The position numbers were made by a program, and so were the translations under genes. DNA of 64,000 nt, from the NCBI RefSeq assembly GCF_030646115.1, contig NZ_JAUSMX010000002.1, positions 1 through 64,000 of the forward strand, read 5' to 3'. Positions 16,404 to 26,766 of the stretch are shown here, piece by piece (the stretch's first letter is position 1; each line of letters begins with the position of its first letter). The notes beneath the pieces were generated by a model, which worked only from the letters and a program-made list of their open reading frames with translations, had not been told where the DNA came from and did no database searches. This stretch comes from Fluviicoccus sp. Its GTDB lineage: Bacteria; Pseudomonadota; Gammaproteobacteria; Pseudomonadales; Moraxellaceae.

Positions 16404-17636
16404 CTACGGCATTTTCCGCTTGGACAACCAACCCCCCAAATCCACCTGGTAGCGGGTCAGAAAAATCAGGTTGGCCTTGGCAGCGCCGGTATCTTCCTGA
16501 TGCACCTCCAGACTGATCCGCTGGACGGAATCCGGCCGCCAGTTCAAGCCCAGGCCGACCCGGGTCAGGGTGTTGTCAGCATTACCGAGTCCCGCTTCAT
16601 TCGCCACCAGCGCCGACCCGGGGCCGTTCAGGCGATGATTGGCGCTCATGCCCTCCCCCCGCAGCATGGCTTGCCAGCCGGTACAGAATGTCCAGTGGGC
16701 GGTAACCCAACCGCCTTCAACGGTTCCCTTATATTCGGCATTGCCATTGGTGCTGAACAAATCGCCGGTTTCCCGCTTGATCCAGGCCTCGCCATCCAGC
16801 GACACCGGCCATTGCCGGGAGGTCCAGACCCCTGCCAGGGACGCCAGCTCACTGCGTCCTTCCAGACAGACTTCATTGGCCACGGGGGCATGGCAAACGC
16901 TCTGCCCGTGTGAATGTCCAATCAGGCTGGTGCTTTTGGTCGGGCGTCCGTCCGCTTCCAGCCGGGCGAAGCTGACCATGAGTTTGGCATCGTCCTGTTC
17001 CCAGCCGCCTTGTAACAGCGCGGCTCCGGGGCCGGATGCGGATGCACCGGGGAAACTGTCACCGGCGTAGAGACCGCCGCCCGCAAACCAACCGGATTCC
17101 CAATCCAGGCGGGCATTTAATCCGTCATCCCGCCAGCCTTCGCCAATTGCGGCCCTGTAGACCAATGGAGCCAGACCGAAATCATGGTTGTGGGCGTGTT
17201 CGCGGTTCAGCAGGCCAAACGGAACCTGTGAACGACCGGCGCGGACCGCCAGTTCCCGGTCCTCACCCGCTGCAACACTCCGCTGCACCCACGCTTGCTC
17301 AATCGAAAAGTCATTGCCGCCATCGGGTCCGTGCCAGGAGCCCTTCAGCATCGCCCGCCACTGCCGCCAGTCCGCCTGCACACCGATATCGGCATATTCC
17401 TCTGCCAGCCCCTGTTTCCAGGCCGCCTGACTGCCGCTTTCCAGCACGCCCGGCAGCCGCGCACCCGGCCAAGGCAGATCGGAATCTAGATAGCGCGCGC
17501 CCACGGTCAGGATCGGGGTGAAGGAATGACCGGCATCCGGTGCGGTCTCATGGGCCTGTGCGGTCACGCTGCCCAAGGCCAGCAACAGGCACAGCCAATC
17601 AAGGCGCAGCAAAGGGGTCGGCAAATCGCGGGTCAT
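16404..17636 (-). CDS. Outer-membrane beta-barrel protein of the MbnPH cluster
   Basis: A 410-residue exported protein with signal peptide (ending AQA), alternating amphipathic strands rich in Trp, Gly and Asp, and porin-like segments (VRAGRSQVPFGLLNREHAH). A loop near residue 240 is rich in His and Cys (GHSHGQSVCH). It does not end in the usual C-terminal Phe. The start overlaps the mbnH stop by 38 bp, so the two are linked; no good ribosome site is visible. A role in passing metal or substrate across the outer membrane is inferred from context. Confidence 0.65.
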   Translation of the reverse strand: MTRDLPTPLLRLDWLCLLLALGSVTAQAHETAPDAGHSFTPILTVGARYLDSDLPWPGARLPGVLESGSQAAWKQGLAEEYADIGVQADWRQWRAMLKGSWHGPDGGNDFSIEQAWVQRSVAAGEDRELAVRAGRSQVPFGLLNREHAHNHDFGLAPLVYRAAIGEGWRDDGLNARLDWESGWFAGGGLYAGDSFPGASASGPGAALLQGGWEQDDAKLMVSFARLEADGRPTKSTSLIGHSHGQSVCHAPVANEVCLEGRSELASLAGVWTSRQWPVSLDGEAWIKRETGDLFSTNGNAEYKGTVEGGWVTAHWTFCTGWQAMLRGEGMSANHRLNGPGSALVANEAGLGNADNTLTRVGLGLNWRPDSVQRISLEVHQEDTGAAKANLIFLTRYQVDLGGWLSKRKMP

Positions 17637-18762
17637 GGATAAACTGCTCGTCGGTCAGGGTCTTGAGGAAGGCAATGATGTCAGCCTTGTCCTGGTTGGT
17701 CAGCTTGATGAGGCCGATCAGGTCGCTCTTGTGCGGGTTACGGCGGCCGTCTCCAGCCTCGGGGCCGCTGGTGATGTTGCGGCCCCCGGCGGCATAGAAA
17801 TCCAGCACTTCTTCCAGCGTGGCCAAGGAGCCGTCATGCATGTAGGGCGCGGTCAGGGCAATGTTGCGCAGGCTTGCGGCGCGGAACTTGCCCATGTCTT
17901 CCGGCTTGCCGCTGGTCTCGAAGACCCCGCGGTTGGGAAACGGAAATTCCCCCGTGCCGCCGATATTGAACAGCCCGGTGTTGTGGAACGGCGTTTCCAC
18001 CACGCGGCTGCCTGCGTGGACTATCTGGTCATTGAAATTGAAGCTGCCATGGCAATGGAAGCATTCTGCCTGTTCGCCGTTGAACAGCTGCATGCCACGC
18101 TCCTCCCCGGGGGTCAGCACGGTTTCGCGGCGGAGATACTGGTCATAGCGGGAATTGCCGGAAATCAGCGTGCGCTGGAAGGAGGCAATGGCCTGGATCA
18201 CATGTTCGTAGGTGACAGGGTCCGCATCGGCAGGCCATACCGCGCGAAACCTCGCGGCATAGGCAGCATCCGCCTTGATGCGGTCCAGCACGGTGGCCTT
18301 GTTGCTGTCATTGATACCCATTTCCACCGGGCTTTCCCCGAACAGCGGCACCAGCATCTGTTGCTCCAGCCGCGTCAGCGCCGGGTTGGCCCAAGTCAGG
18401 GTGGCGTTGTAGACGACGTTGTGCAACGGTTGCGAGTTGCGCGGATGAAGATCGCCGGTGGAGCCGATGGCGACCCGGCGGCCGTCCGTAAAGGCTTTGG
18501 CCTGCAGGTGGCAGGAGCCGCAAGACTGCGTGCCGTTGCCGGACAGGCGCTTTTCATAAAACAGGTGACGGCCCAGTTCCACCTTGTCAGCGGTCAGCGG
18601 GTTGTTCTCGGGAACCTTTGGGGTCGGGAAGAAAGCCGGAAGACTCCAGGTCCAGCCCGATGCCGTCAGGGAGGGGTCGGTGGTGGTGGTTCCGGTGTTG
18701 CAGGCTGAAAGGCCGAAGCCCAGCAAGCCGGGTAACAGCATTCGGGCGATATGGCGCAGCAT
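17599..18762 (-). CDS. mbnH: MbnH-like di-heme cytochrome c (MauG/cytochrome c peroxidase superfamily)
   Basis: A 387-residue lipoprotein-type precursor (LLGFGLSAC) starting at the ATG with AAGGAGGA upstream; the ORF-track start is 61 codons too long. Two c-type heme motifs are visible (CGSCH near residue 80, CFHCH near residue 230) plus the conserved peroxidase region (MHDGSLATLEEVLDFY). MbnH enzymes oxidise Trp residues of the partner MbnP to kynurenine, creating its copper site. The partner gene lies just upstream, which supports this over a generic peroxidase. Confidence 0.85.
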   Translation of the reverse strand: MLRHIARMLLPGLLGFGLSACNTGTTTTDPSLTASGWTWSLPAFFPTPKVPENNPLTADKVELGRHLFYEKRLSGNGTQSCGSCHLQAKAFTDGRRVAIGSTGDLHPRNSQPLHNVVYNATLTWANPALTRLEQQMLVPLFGESPVEMGINDSNKATVLDRIKADAAYAARFRAVWPADADPVTYEHVIQAIASFQRTLISGNSRYDQYLRRETVLTPGEERGMQLFNGEQAECFHCHGSFNFNDQIVHAGSRVVETPFHNTGLFNIGGTGEFPFPNRGVFETSGKPEDMGKFRAASLRNIALTAPYMHDGSLATLEEVLDFYAAGGRNITSGPEAGDGRRNPHKSDLIGLIKLTNQDKADIIAFLKTLTDEQFIHDPRFADPFAAP

Positions 18763-18845
18763 GCTGGGCGCATCCTCCTTGGTGAAGTTGAAATGCGCCG
18801 GGCCGTCGCTGACGGCCCGGGTGCTACATGATGACCGTTTAAGGC

Positions 18846-19781
18846 TTATTTGGCGACAGCCTTGAAGACAGTCTGTGACGTTCCCAGATTGATTGGCTGG
18901 CCGTTCGCCTGATCGATCTGCATGGCCGTAAAGATGGGCGTGCACTCAGCATCAGCGCCTGACATGCAGCCAACCGGGCCGCCCTCGTCCTTGGTCAGGT
19001 TTGAGTTACCCAGCAGGCCGTTCAGGTCCAGGGCCGCCTTCTGGGTGGCGATGTTGAAGGAGGTCAGTCGAACGCTCATGCGGTTGGGCTTGGTGCAGGT
19101 CACCGCCTCGCCACCCGCCGGGTTGCCGGTGCAACCGGTGGAGCCCAGATGCACGTTGAATGTCGGCGCCACCGTGGTGTCGGGCTTGGTGACGCCGCCC
19201 ACGGGATTGACTTCCAGCTTGAGGAACTTGCGGCCGGACTGCCAGCTCCAGGCCAGCGCCTGTGAGTCCAGCGGAGCCGGTGCGGTGGCGTAATCGCTGT
19301 GGTTGAGCGAGACGGTCTTGCCGTCGGCATCAACGGCGCTAACCGGCACACCGACGGTAAACATCAGGCCGGTGTAGGTGCCTGACGGAACTTTACCGGT
19401 GATGGTGGTATTCGTTTCAGCCGAGCCGCCCGCGCAACTGTTCAGGCCGTTTTCAAAATCCAGCATGGCCACATTCAGGTATTGGTTGGGGTTGACTGGG
19501 TTCTGGTCCAGCTTGACCGCCACTTCTTCACCTTTGTTATTGATCAGGCGCACATCGGAAACATAGTAGCGCAGGTCCTTGAGCGTCATGGCGGGGTTGC
19601 CCGCGCTGATGGCGGCGATGTTGCTGGCACAGGTGATGTCAGCGCCATTGGCCTGTGCGGCAAACTGGATGCTCACGGCTTGGGTGGTGGTTACGACAGC
19701 CGTGCTGTTGGAGTCCGAGGAGCCGCCACAGGCAGCCAGAAAAAGGGAAGGAATGATAGTGGCGGAAACGAGAGCGCGCAT
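18846..19781 (-). CDS. mbnP: MbnP-family copper-binding protein (metallo-mystery pair)
   Basis: A 311-residue lipoprotein (lipobox LFLAAC). The family signature WSWQSGRKFLKLE is present near residue 180, followed by a Cys-containing segment (HLGSTGCTG) and further Cys residues characteristic of the family. Known MbnP proteins bind copper through a kynurenine made from Trp by MbnH; the Trp residues of the signature are candidates. It is first in the operon mbnP-mbnH-barrel. The ribosome site is weak. Confidence 0.87.
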   Translation of the reverse strand: MRALVSATIIPSLFLAACGGSSDSNSTAVVTTTQAVSIQFAAQANGADITCASNIAAISAGNPAMTLKDLRYYVSDVRLINNKGEEVAVKLDQNPVNPNQYLNVAMLDFENGLNSCAGGSAETNTTITGKVPSGTYTGLMFTVGVPVSAVDADGKTVSLNHSDYATAPAPLDSQALAWSWQSGRKFLKLEVNPVGGVTKPDTTVAPTFNVHLGSTGCTGNPAGGEAVTCTKPNRMSVRLTSFNIATQKAALDLNGLLGNSNLTKDEGGPVGCMSGADAECTPIFTAMQIDQANGQPINLGTSQTVFKAVAK

Positions 19782-19844
19782 ACAGCACCAAGGTTGAGGT
19801 TAATTGATGCTGTATATCTTAAGGGTGCGGCCATTCGGGGGGAA

Positions 19845-19861
19845 TGCGACATGTTGTCGCA
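19845..19861. promoter_or_regulatory. Putative copper-locus operator upstream of mbnP
   Basis: Palindrome with perfect 7-bp arms, TGCGACA-tgt-TGTCGCA, 64 bp upstream of the mbnP start. A 14-nt core is repeated exactly at the ycnI promoter. The binding protein is unknown; no regulator gene lies inside the copper locus. Confidence 0.65.
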
Positions 19862-19867
19862 GGGGGG

Positions 19868-20824
19868 TTATGTGACCCTTACATATTCCGGAAATAACCG
19901 CTGATTACGATCCGGATACCGGACTTCCGGTGTCACAGCCATCACCCGCTCCAGCACCACCGCCAGTTTTGCCCTGTTTTCCAAGGACATCGGCAGCATG
20001 GGCAGGCGTAATTCTTCCCGGATGAGACCCTGCATGGCCAGTGCGGCTTTAACAGGACCGGGATTCGGCTCGCTGAACAACGACCGGATTAAAGGCAGCA
20101 AGGCGTTGAAGATCAATCGGGCTTGCCCGATTTCCCCTTCTTGCACCAGATCAAACACCTGTACAAACAAATCAGGTCGAATATGGGCTGCCGCCGCAAT
20201 CGCGCCATGACCACCCAGCCGAAGCATCTCGAAGAGTGAGGCGTCATCACCGGACAACACCGTCAACGGGGTTCGGCTGAGCAGATCGGTCACCGACGAA
20301 TGATCAATGCCACCGCACTTCTTGATGGCGACAAACTGTGGGTTCGCCGCCAGCGTGGCTACCGTCGCCAAGTCCATCGCTACGCCTGTTCTGGCGGGAA
20401 TGTCATAAAGAATGATGGGGCGAGTGGTCGCCGCCGCCAGCGCCTGAAAGTGCAGGATGACTCCTTGCTGAGACGGGCGGACATAGGCAGGCGGCGAAAT
20501 CAGAAAGCCGTCAACGCCAAAATGGTCCAGATACGCCACTCTTTTGGTCATTGCCCTCGTGTCGCTGCCACTGATACCCATGATCACCGGGCAGCGTCCG
20601 CCAACGGCTTCCTGTACGGCCCGCAATACAGCGGTCTGTTCGTCATCGTCCAGCAGTGCGGCTTCCCCGGTTGTGCCGCAGGCAACCAGACCGTGTACGC
20701 CCTTGTCTGCCATACGTGCGGCCAAGCATTGCACTGTATCAAGGTCAACCGCTCCTTCCCGGTACGGTGTGACCAATGGCACCCAGATGCCGCCAAAGAA
20801 TGGAGTCGCAGTTTTGGAAACCAT
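19868..20824 (-). CDS. DapA-like aldolase (dihydrodipicolinate synthase family)
   Basis: A TIM-barrel lyase of about 318 residues. The pyruvate-binding GTTGEA, the Tyr-containing YDIPARTG and the Schiff-base Lys in FVAIKKCGG are all present. Canonical DapA has YNVPSRTG and IKEATG, so the active-site neighbourhood is variant; lysine synthesis or another pyruvate aldolase activity are both possible. The start is uncertain: ATG 20824 (MVSKTATPFFGG) is preferred because GGATGA precedes it; ATG 20836 is an alternative. It follows the gene at 20841 with about 16 bp between them. Confidence 0.8.
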   Translation of the reverse strand: MVSKTATPFFGGIWVPLVTPYREGAVDLDTVQCLAARMADKGVHGLVACGTTGEAALLDDDEQTAVLRAVQEAVGGRCPVIMGISGSDTRAMTKRVAYLDHFGVDGFLISPPAYVRPSQQGVILHFQALAAATTRPIILYDIPARTGVAMDLATVATLAANPQFVAIKKCGGIDHSSVTDLLSRTPLTVLSGDDASLFEMLRLGGHGAIAAAAHIRPDLFVQVFDLVQEGEIGQARLIFNALLPLIRSLFSEPNPGPVKAALAMQGLIREELRLPMLPMSLENRAKLAVVLERVMAVTPEVRYPDRNQRLFPEYVRVT

Positions 20825-20840
20825 AGTGATGATCATCCGG

Positions 20841-21287
20841 TCAGGCTTGCGTGATTCGGCCGAATTCGGCGCTGGGCAGACCACACATGACAGTATGCAT
20901 GATCGAATCGATGATGGTTTTTTTCAGGCTGAGGAGCACCTGGATTTTCTCGGAGCGGGCGACCGGCTCTGCGCGAATGAACGCGGCCTGATCGCCGCAG
21001 GTCCCCTTCAGCAGTTGTTGAAGCGGTGTGACCAGGCCCGGCTCAAGAGTGATGGTCATCAACAGTTCATGGGCGACCGGGCAAGTGTTCGGACTGGCCA
21101 GGGAATGAACTGATTGTTGATTGCCTGTGGACGTCGGTGTAATTAGTCCCGGCGTCATGAACGTGGTTTTGATTTGTGAAGACATGCCTGCGGCAAGGGG
21201 GGAATTGCGGGTGGATCTGGCGGAATACGGTCGGGATCTGTCGGCTCGCACCGGGGAACGGGATTGCGACCGGATCGTGCGGTTCAT
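20841..21287 (-). CDS. Hypothetical protein upstream of the DapA-like gene
   Basis: A 148-residue protein. The ATG at 21287 has AGAGG seven bases upstream. The first 70 residues are Ser/Thr/Pro/Arg-rich and low in predicted structure. The C-terminal half looks folded (LEPGLVTPLQQLLKG, then KIQVLLSLKKTIIDSIMHTV and AEFGRI), with the size and beta-alpha pattern of a small ACT-like or ferredoxin-like domain; that resemblance is only suggestive. It is probably co-transcribed with the aldolase. No family recognised. Confidence 0.5.
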   Translation of the reverse strand: MNRTIRSQSRSPVRADRSRPYSARSTRNSPLAAGMSSQIKTTFMTPGLITPTSTGNQQSVHSLASPNTCPVAHELLMTITLEPGLVTPLQQLLKGTCGDQAAFIRAEPVARSEKIQVLLSLKKTIIDSIMHTVMCGLPSAEFGRITQA

Positions 21288-21378
21288 TTCAAACCTCTGC
21301 TTGTTGTGATCGATGCGCCGAGATTAACCACCTTCCTGTAAAAATTTTCTAAAAATAGCGATCTCTGACCGGTATCAA

Positions 21379-21400
21379 TTTTTGCACCCTTTTTACACCC
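21379..21400 (+). promoter_or_regulatory. KdpE-type tandem repeat upstream of kdpF
   Basis: Two head-to-tail 11-mers, TTTTTGCACCC and TTTTTACACCC, differ at one base and end 65 bp before kdpF. OmpR-family regulators bind direct repeats with about 10-11 bp spacing, and the known E. coli KdpE site is also T-rich with TTTACA. Assignment to the KdpE encoded downstream is inference. Confidence 0.65.
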
Positions 21401-21465
21401 CGACTTCTACAGTTACCCCATGGCTGCCACCCGGCAGCGCCTGTTAACCACGGGGTGACCTGAAA

Positions 21466-21555
21466 ATGACTTACTTCTACTGGCTGGGCGGCATCACGTC
21501 GGCCCTCCTGTTCGGCTATCTGCTTTACGCCCTTTTCCACGCGGAGGATCTGTGA
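21466..21555 (+). CDS. kdpF: KdpF small subunit of the potassium-transporting ATPase
   Basis: A 29-residue single-helix protein too short for the ORF track: [20 protein letters not shown] followed by a short tail ending HAEDL. It lies directly before kdpA, whose ATG overlaps its stop (TGATG). KdpF stabilises the KdpFABC complex in the inner membrane. Confidence 0.9.
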   Translation: MTYFYWLGGITSALLFGYLLYALFHAEDL

Positions 21556-23270
21556 TGACAGCTATGTCCTGGGGCTTGCTCCTTATTTTTCTACTGACGT
21601 TGTTGATGCTGGCCTTGCCCTTGGGGCGCTATCTGGTCAAGGTGGCGGATGCCGGCTGGCGGCCACGGGTGATTGGGGCGGCTGAAGGTCTTCTGTACCG
21701 CACCGCCGGTGTAGCGCCGCAGGCGGACATGACCTGGAAACAGTATGCCGGGGCGGTGCTGGTCTTCAACGTCCTGGGCATCCTGGCGGTGTTTGCCGTG
21801 CAGATGGCTCAGGCCGCCCTGCCGCTTAACCCGCAGCAATTCGGCAACCTCACCTGGGATTCCGCGCTCAACACCGCCGTCAGCTTTGTCAGCAACACCA
21901 ACTGGCAGGGTTATGCCGGTGAAACGACCATGAGCTACCTGACGCAAATGATGGCGCTGACGGTGCAGAACTTCCTGTCCGCCGCGACCGGCATTGCTGT
22001 CGCCTTTGCGCTGATTCGCGGTTTCGCCCGTCGTCAACAGCCGGGTGTAGGCAATTTCTGGGTGGATGTCACCCGCATCACTTTGTACGTGCTGTTGCCC
22101 GTTTCCCTGGTCTTTGCGCTGGTGCTGGTCTCGCAGGGCGTCATCCAGAATTTTGACCCTTACGTGAGTTACACCACGCTGGAAGGCCATGCACAAACGC
22201 TGGCGATGGGACCGGTGGCTTCACAGGAAGCCATCAAGATGCTGGGCACCAACGGCGGCGGTTTTTTCAACGCCAACTCCGCCCATCCCTTCGAAAACCC
22301 GAGCGAGCTGACCAACTTCCTGCAAATGCTGTCGATCTTCGTCATTCCGGCCGCGCTGTGCTTCACCTTCGGCAACATGACCGGCGACCGTCGTCAGGGC
22401 TGGGCTGTCCTCGCCGCCATGACGCTGATCTTCGTGCTGGGCGCTGTGGCATTGACCTCCGCCGAGCAACAGGGCAATCCGCTGTTCACCCCGTTGGGCG
22501 TGGATCAGCAGGCCGGGTTGCTGCAATCGGGTGGCAATATGGAAGGCAAGGAAGTGCGTTTCGGCATCGCCGCCAGTTCACTGTTCGCCACCATCACCAC
22601 GGCGGCCTCGTGCGGGGCGGTCAACGCCATGCACGATTCACTGACCCCGTTGGGCGGCATGGTGCCGACCCTGATGATGCAGTTGGGTGAAGTGGTGTTC
22701 GGCGGCACCGGTTCCGGCCTGTACGGCATGCTGGCGCTGGCAGTGCTGGCTGTGTTCGTCGCCGGGCTGATGATCGGCCGCACCCCGGAATACCTGGGCA
22801 AGAAAATCGAAGCCTTCGACATGAAGATGGTGGCGCTGATTATTCTGGTGACGCCCTTGCTGGTGCTGACCGGTACCGCGCTGAGTGTACTGGTCGAGCC
22901 GGGTCTGGCAGGCATGCTCAACCATGGCGCGCATGGCTTCTCGGAAGTGCTGTATGCGCTGTCTTCCGCGGCCAACAACAACGGCAGCGCCTTTGCCGGG
23001 CTGTCCGCCAACACGCCTTATTACAACCTGTTGCTGGCCGTGGCCATGTTCGTCGGCCGCTTCGGCGTCATCCTGCCGGTGCTGGCACTGGCCGGGTCGC
23101 TGGCCGCCAAGAAGTATGTCCCGGTGTCGGCCGGTTCGCTGCCTACGCACGGCCCCTTGTTTGTCGGCCTGCTGGTGGGTGTGGTGCTGCTGATCGGCGC
23201 ACTGACCTATCTGCCCGCGCTGGCGCTGGGCCCCATTGTCGATCATCTGCAGTTGCACGGCATTCGCTGA
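21555..23270 (+). CDS. kdpA: Potassium-transporting ATPase subunit KdpA
   Basis: A 571-residue K+ channel-like subunit of the high-affinity Kdp pump. The four pore-loop filter regions are visible ([35 protein letters not shown]), separated by many hydrophobic helices. The start overlaps the kdpF stop. Length is normal for the family. Confidence 0.95.
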   Translation: MTAMSWGLLLIFLLTLLMLALPLGRYLVKVADAGWRPRVIGAAEGLLYRTAGVAPQADMTWKQYAGAVLVFNVLGILAVFAVQMAQAALPLNPQQFGNLTWDSALNTAVSFVSNTNWQGYAGETTMSYLTQMMALTVQNFLSAATGIAVAFALIRGFARRQQPGVGNFWVDVTRITLYVLLPVSLVFALVLVSQGVIQNFDPYVSYTTLEGHAQTLAMGPVASQEAIKMLGTNGGGFFNANSAHPFENPSELTNFLQMLSIFVIPAALCFTFGNMTGDRRQGWAVLAAMTLIFVLGAVALTSAEQQGNPLFTPLGVDQQAGLLQSGGNMEGKEVRFGIAASSLFATITTAASCGAVNAMHDSLTPLGGMVPTLMMQLGEVVFGGTGSGLYGMLALAVLAVFVAGLMIGRTPEYLGKKIEAFDMKMVALIILVTPLLVLTGTALSVLVEPGLAGMLNHGAHGFSEVLYALSSAANNNGSAFAGLSANTPYYNLLLAVAMFVGRFGVILPVLALAGSLAAKKYVPVSAGSLPTHGPLFVGLLVGVVLLIGALTYLPALALGPIVDHLQLHGIR

Positions 23271-23323
23271 AATATCCGGAGGCCCTTCCGGGCCCCGGAT
23301 CACCATAATTTGGAGTGTAAATC

Positions 23324-24061
23324 ATGAAAAGCTCAATTCCTGGAATCGCAATGCTGCTGGCCGGTGCTGTCATGTGTTCCGCATCCGCCCAGGCCGCCGA
23401 TTCCGCCATCACAACTTCGGCCAGCGTCGCCTTAACTTCTGACTACCTGTTCCGGGGGGTGTCGCAAACGTCCAACAATGCCGCCGTACAAGGGGCGATG
23501 ACGATCAATCATGCCTCCGGCGCTTATCTGTCGTTCTGGGCATCCAGCATCGCCAGCGCCGCCGGCGGCCAGGAACTGGATTCGCTGCTAGGGTATACCG
23601 GCAAGTCCGGGGATATGGGTTATGACCTGGGGGTCATGCGCTACAACTATCCCGGCGCCAATAAAGCCAGTAACGGCTTCAACCCCGATTACAACGAGAT
23701 TTACGCTTCCATCAGCGGGCTGGGCGGCAAACTCGGTCTGAACTACAGCCCTGACTACTACCAGCAGTCCGATGCCTACCTGTATGTCTACGCCGGGTAT
23801 GGCGCGGACGTCGGCGGAGTGACGGTTTCCGGTTCCCTGGGCCTCAACCGTTTTGACAGCCCCGCCATGATGACCCGTGCGCTGGCCCTGAATCCGGCCA
23901 ACAGCAATGACTCCTACATGGATTACAAGCTGGCAGTGGCGAAGACGGTCGGTGGTTTCGGCATCGAGGGCGCCATCATCGGCTCTGATATCGACGAGGT
24001 GGATTGTGACGGCGGGCTTTGTGACGGTCGCTTTGTTGTGACCATCTCCCGCAGTCTTTAA
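23324..24061 (+). CDS. TorF-family putative porin inside the kdp operon
   Basis: A 245-residue outer-membrane protein with Sec signal peptide (ending AQA) and the family signature near the mature start (LTSDYLFRGVSQTSNNAAVQ). Amphipathic strands rich in Tyr, Gly and Ser follow. A GGAG ribosome site precedes the ATG. It lies 53 bp after kdpA and 12 bp before kdpB, on the same strand and without a visible terminator, so it should be co-expressed with Kdp. A role in potassium or cation passage through the outer membrane is inferred. Confidence 0.82.
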   Translation: MKSSIPGIAMLLAGAVMCSASAQAADSAITTSASVALTSDYLFRGVSQTSNNAAVQGAMTINHASGAYLSFWASSIASAAGGQELDSLLGYTGKSGDMGYDLGVMRYNYPGANKASNGFNPDYNEIYASISGLGGKLGLNYSPDYYQQSDAYLYVYAGYGADVGGVTVSGSLGLNRFDSPAMMTRALALNPANSNDSYMDYKLAVAKTVGGFGIEGAIIGSDIDEVDCDGGLCDGRFVVTISRSL

Positions 24062-24073
24062 GGAGTACCCGCC

Positions 24074-26140
<2,067 letters not shown>

Positions 26141-26155
26141 ACCCGGAGAACGAAC

Positions 26156-26764
26156 ATGAACCTGAAATCCACATTACGCCCCGCCCTGGTGTTGTTCACC
26201 GGCCTCACGCTGCTGACCGGGCTGGTCTATCCTCTCGTGGTCACCGGCCTCGGCCAGGTGATGTTTCCTGCCGCCGCCAACGGCTCGCTGGTGCAGTCGG
26301 ACGGAAAAACGCTGGGTTCCGGACTGATCGGCCAAAGCTTCACCCGGCCGGACTATTTCTGGAGCCGTCCGTCCGCCACGGGGCCGGAACCCTATAATGC
26401 TGCCGCTTCCGGCGGTTCCAACCTGGGGCCGAACCACCCGGATCTGCGCAAGGCGGTGGCGGAGCGGGTAGCCGCCCTGCGCGCCGCCGATCCGGGCAAC
26501 CTTCGCCGGGTCCCGGTGGATCTGGTCACGACTTCGGCGTCAGGTCTGGACCCGCATATCAGCCTCGCGGCGGCGGAATACCAGCTGGGCCGGGTTGCGC
26601 GGCTGCGCGGTGTTCCCGAATTGCAGCTGCGCCATTTGCTGGGCGGGCTGGCCACGCAAACGGTCTGGGGCGAAGCCCGTGTTAATGTCCTGGCGCTGAA
26701 TATGGCGCTGGACCGGCAATATCCCGTACGCTCACAGCCGTCTGATGCGACACCGAGGACTTGA
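26156..26764 (+). CDS. kdpC: Potassium-transporting ATPase subunit KdpC
   Basis: A 202-residue periplasmic subunit with one N-terminal helix (LVLFTGLTLLTGLVYPLVVTG). Conserved KdpC segments are visible (GQSFTRPDYFWSRPSA, GSNLGPNHPDL, SGLDPHISLAAAEYQ). The stop lies two bases before the kdpD start. Confidence 0.95.
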   Translation: MNLKSTLRPALVLFTGLTLLTGLVYPLVVTGLGQVMFPAAANGSLVQSDGKTLGSGLIGQSFTRPDYFWSRPSATGPEPYNAAASGGSNLGPNHPDLRKAVAERVAALRAADPGNLRRVPVDLVTTSASGLDPHISLAAAEYQLGRVARLRGVPELQLRHLLGGLATQTVWGEARVNVLALNMALDRQYPVRSQPSDATPRT

Positions 26765-26766
26765 AC

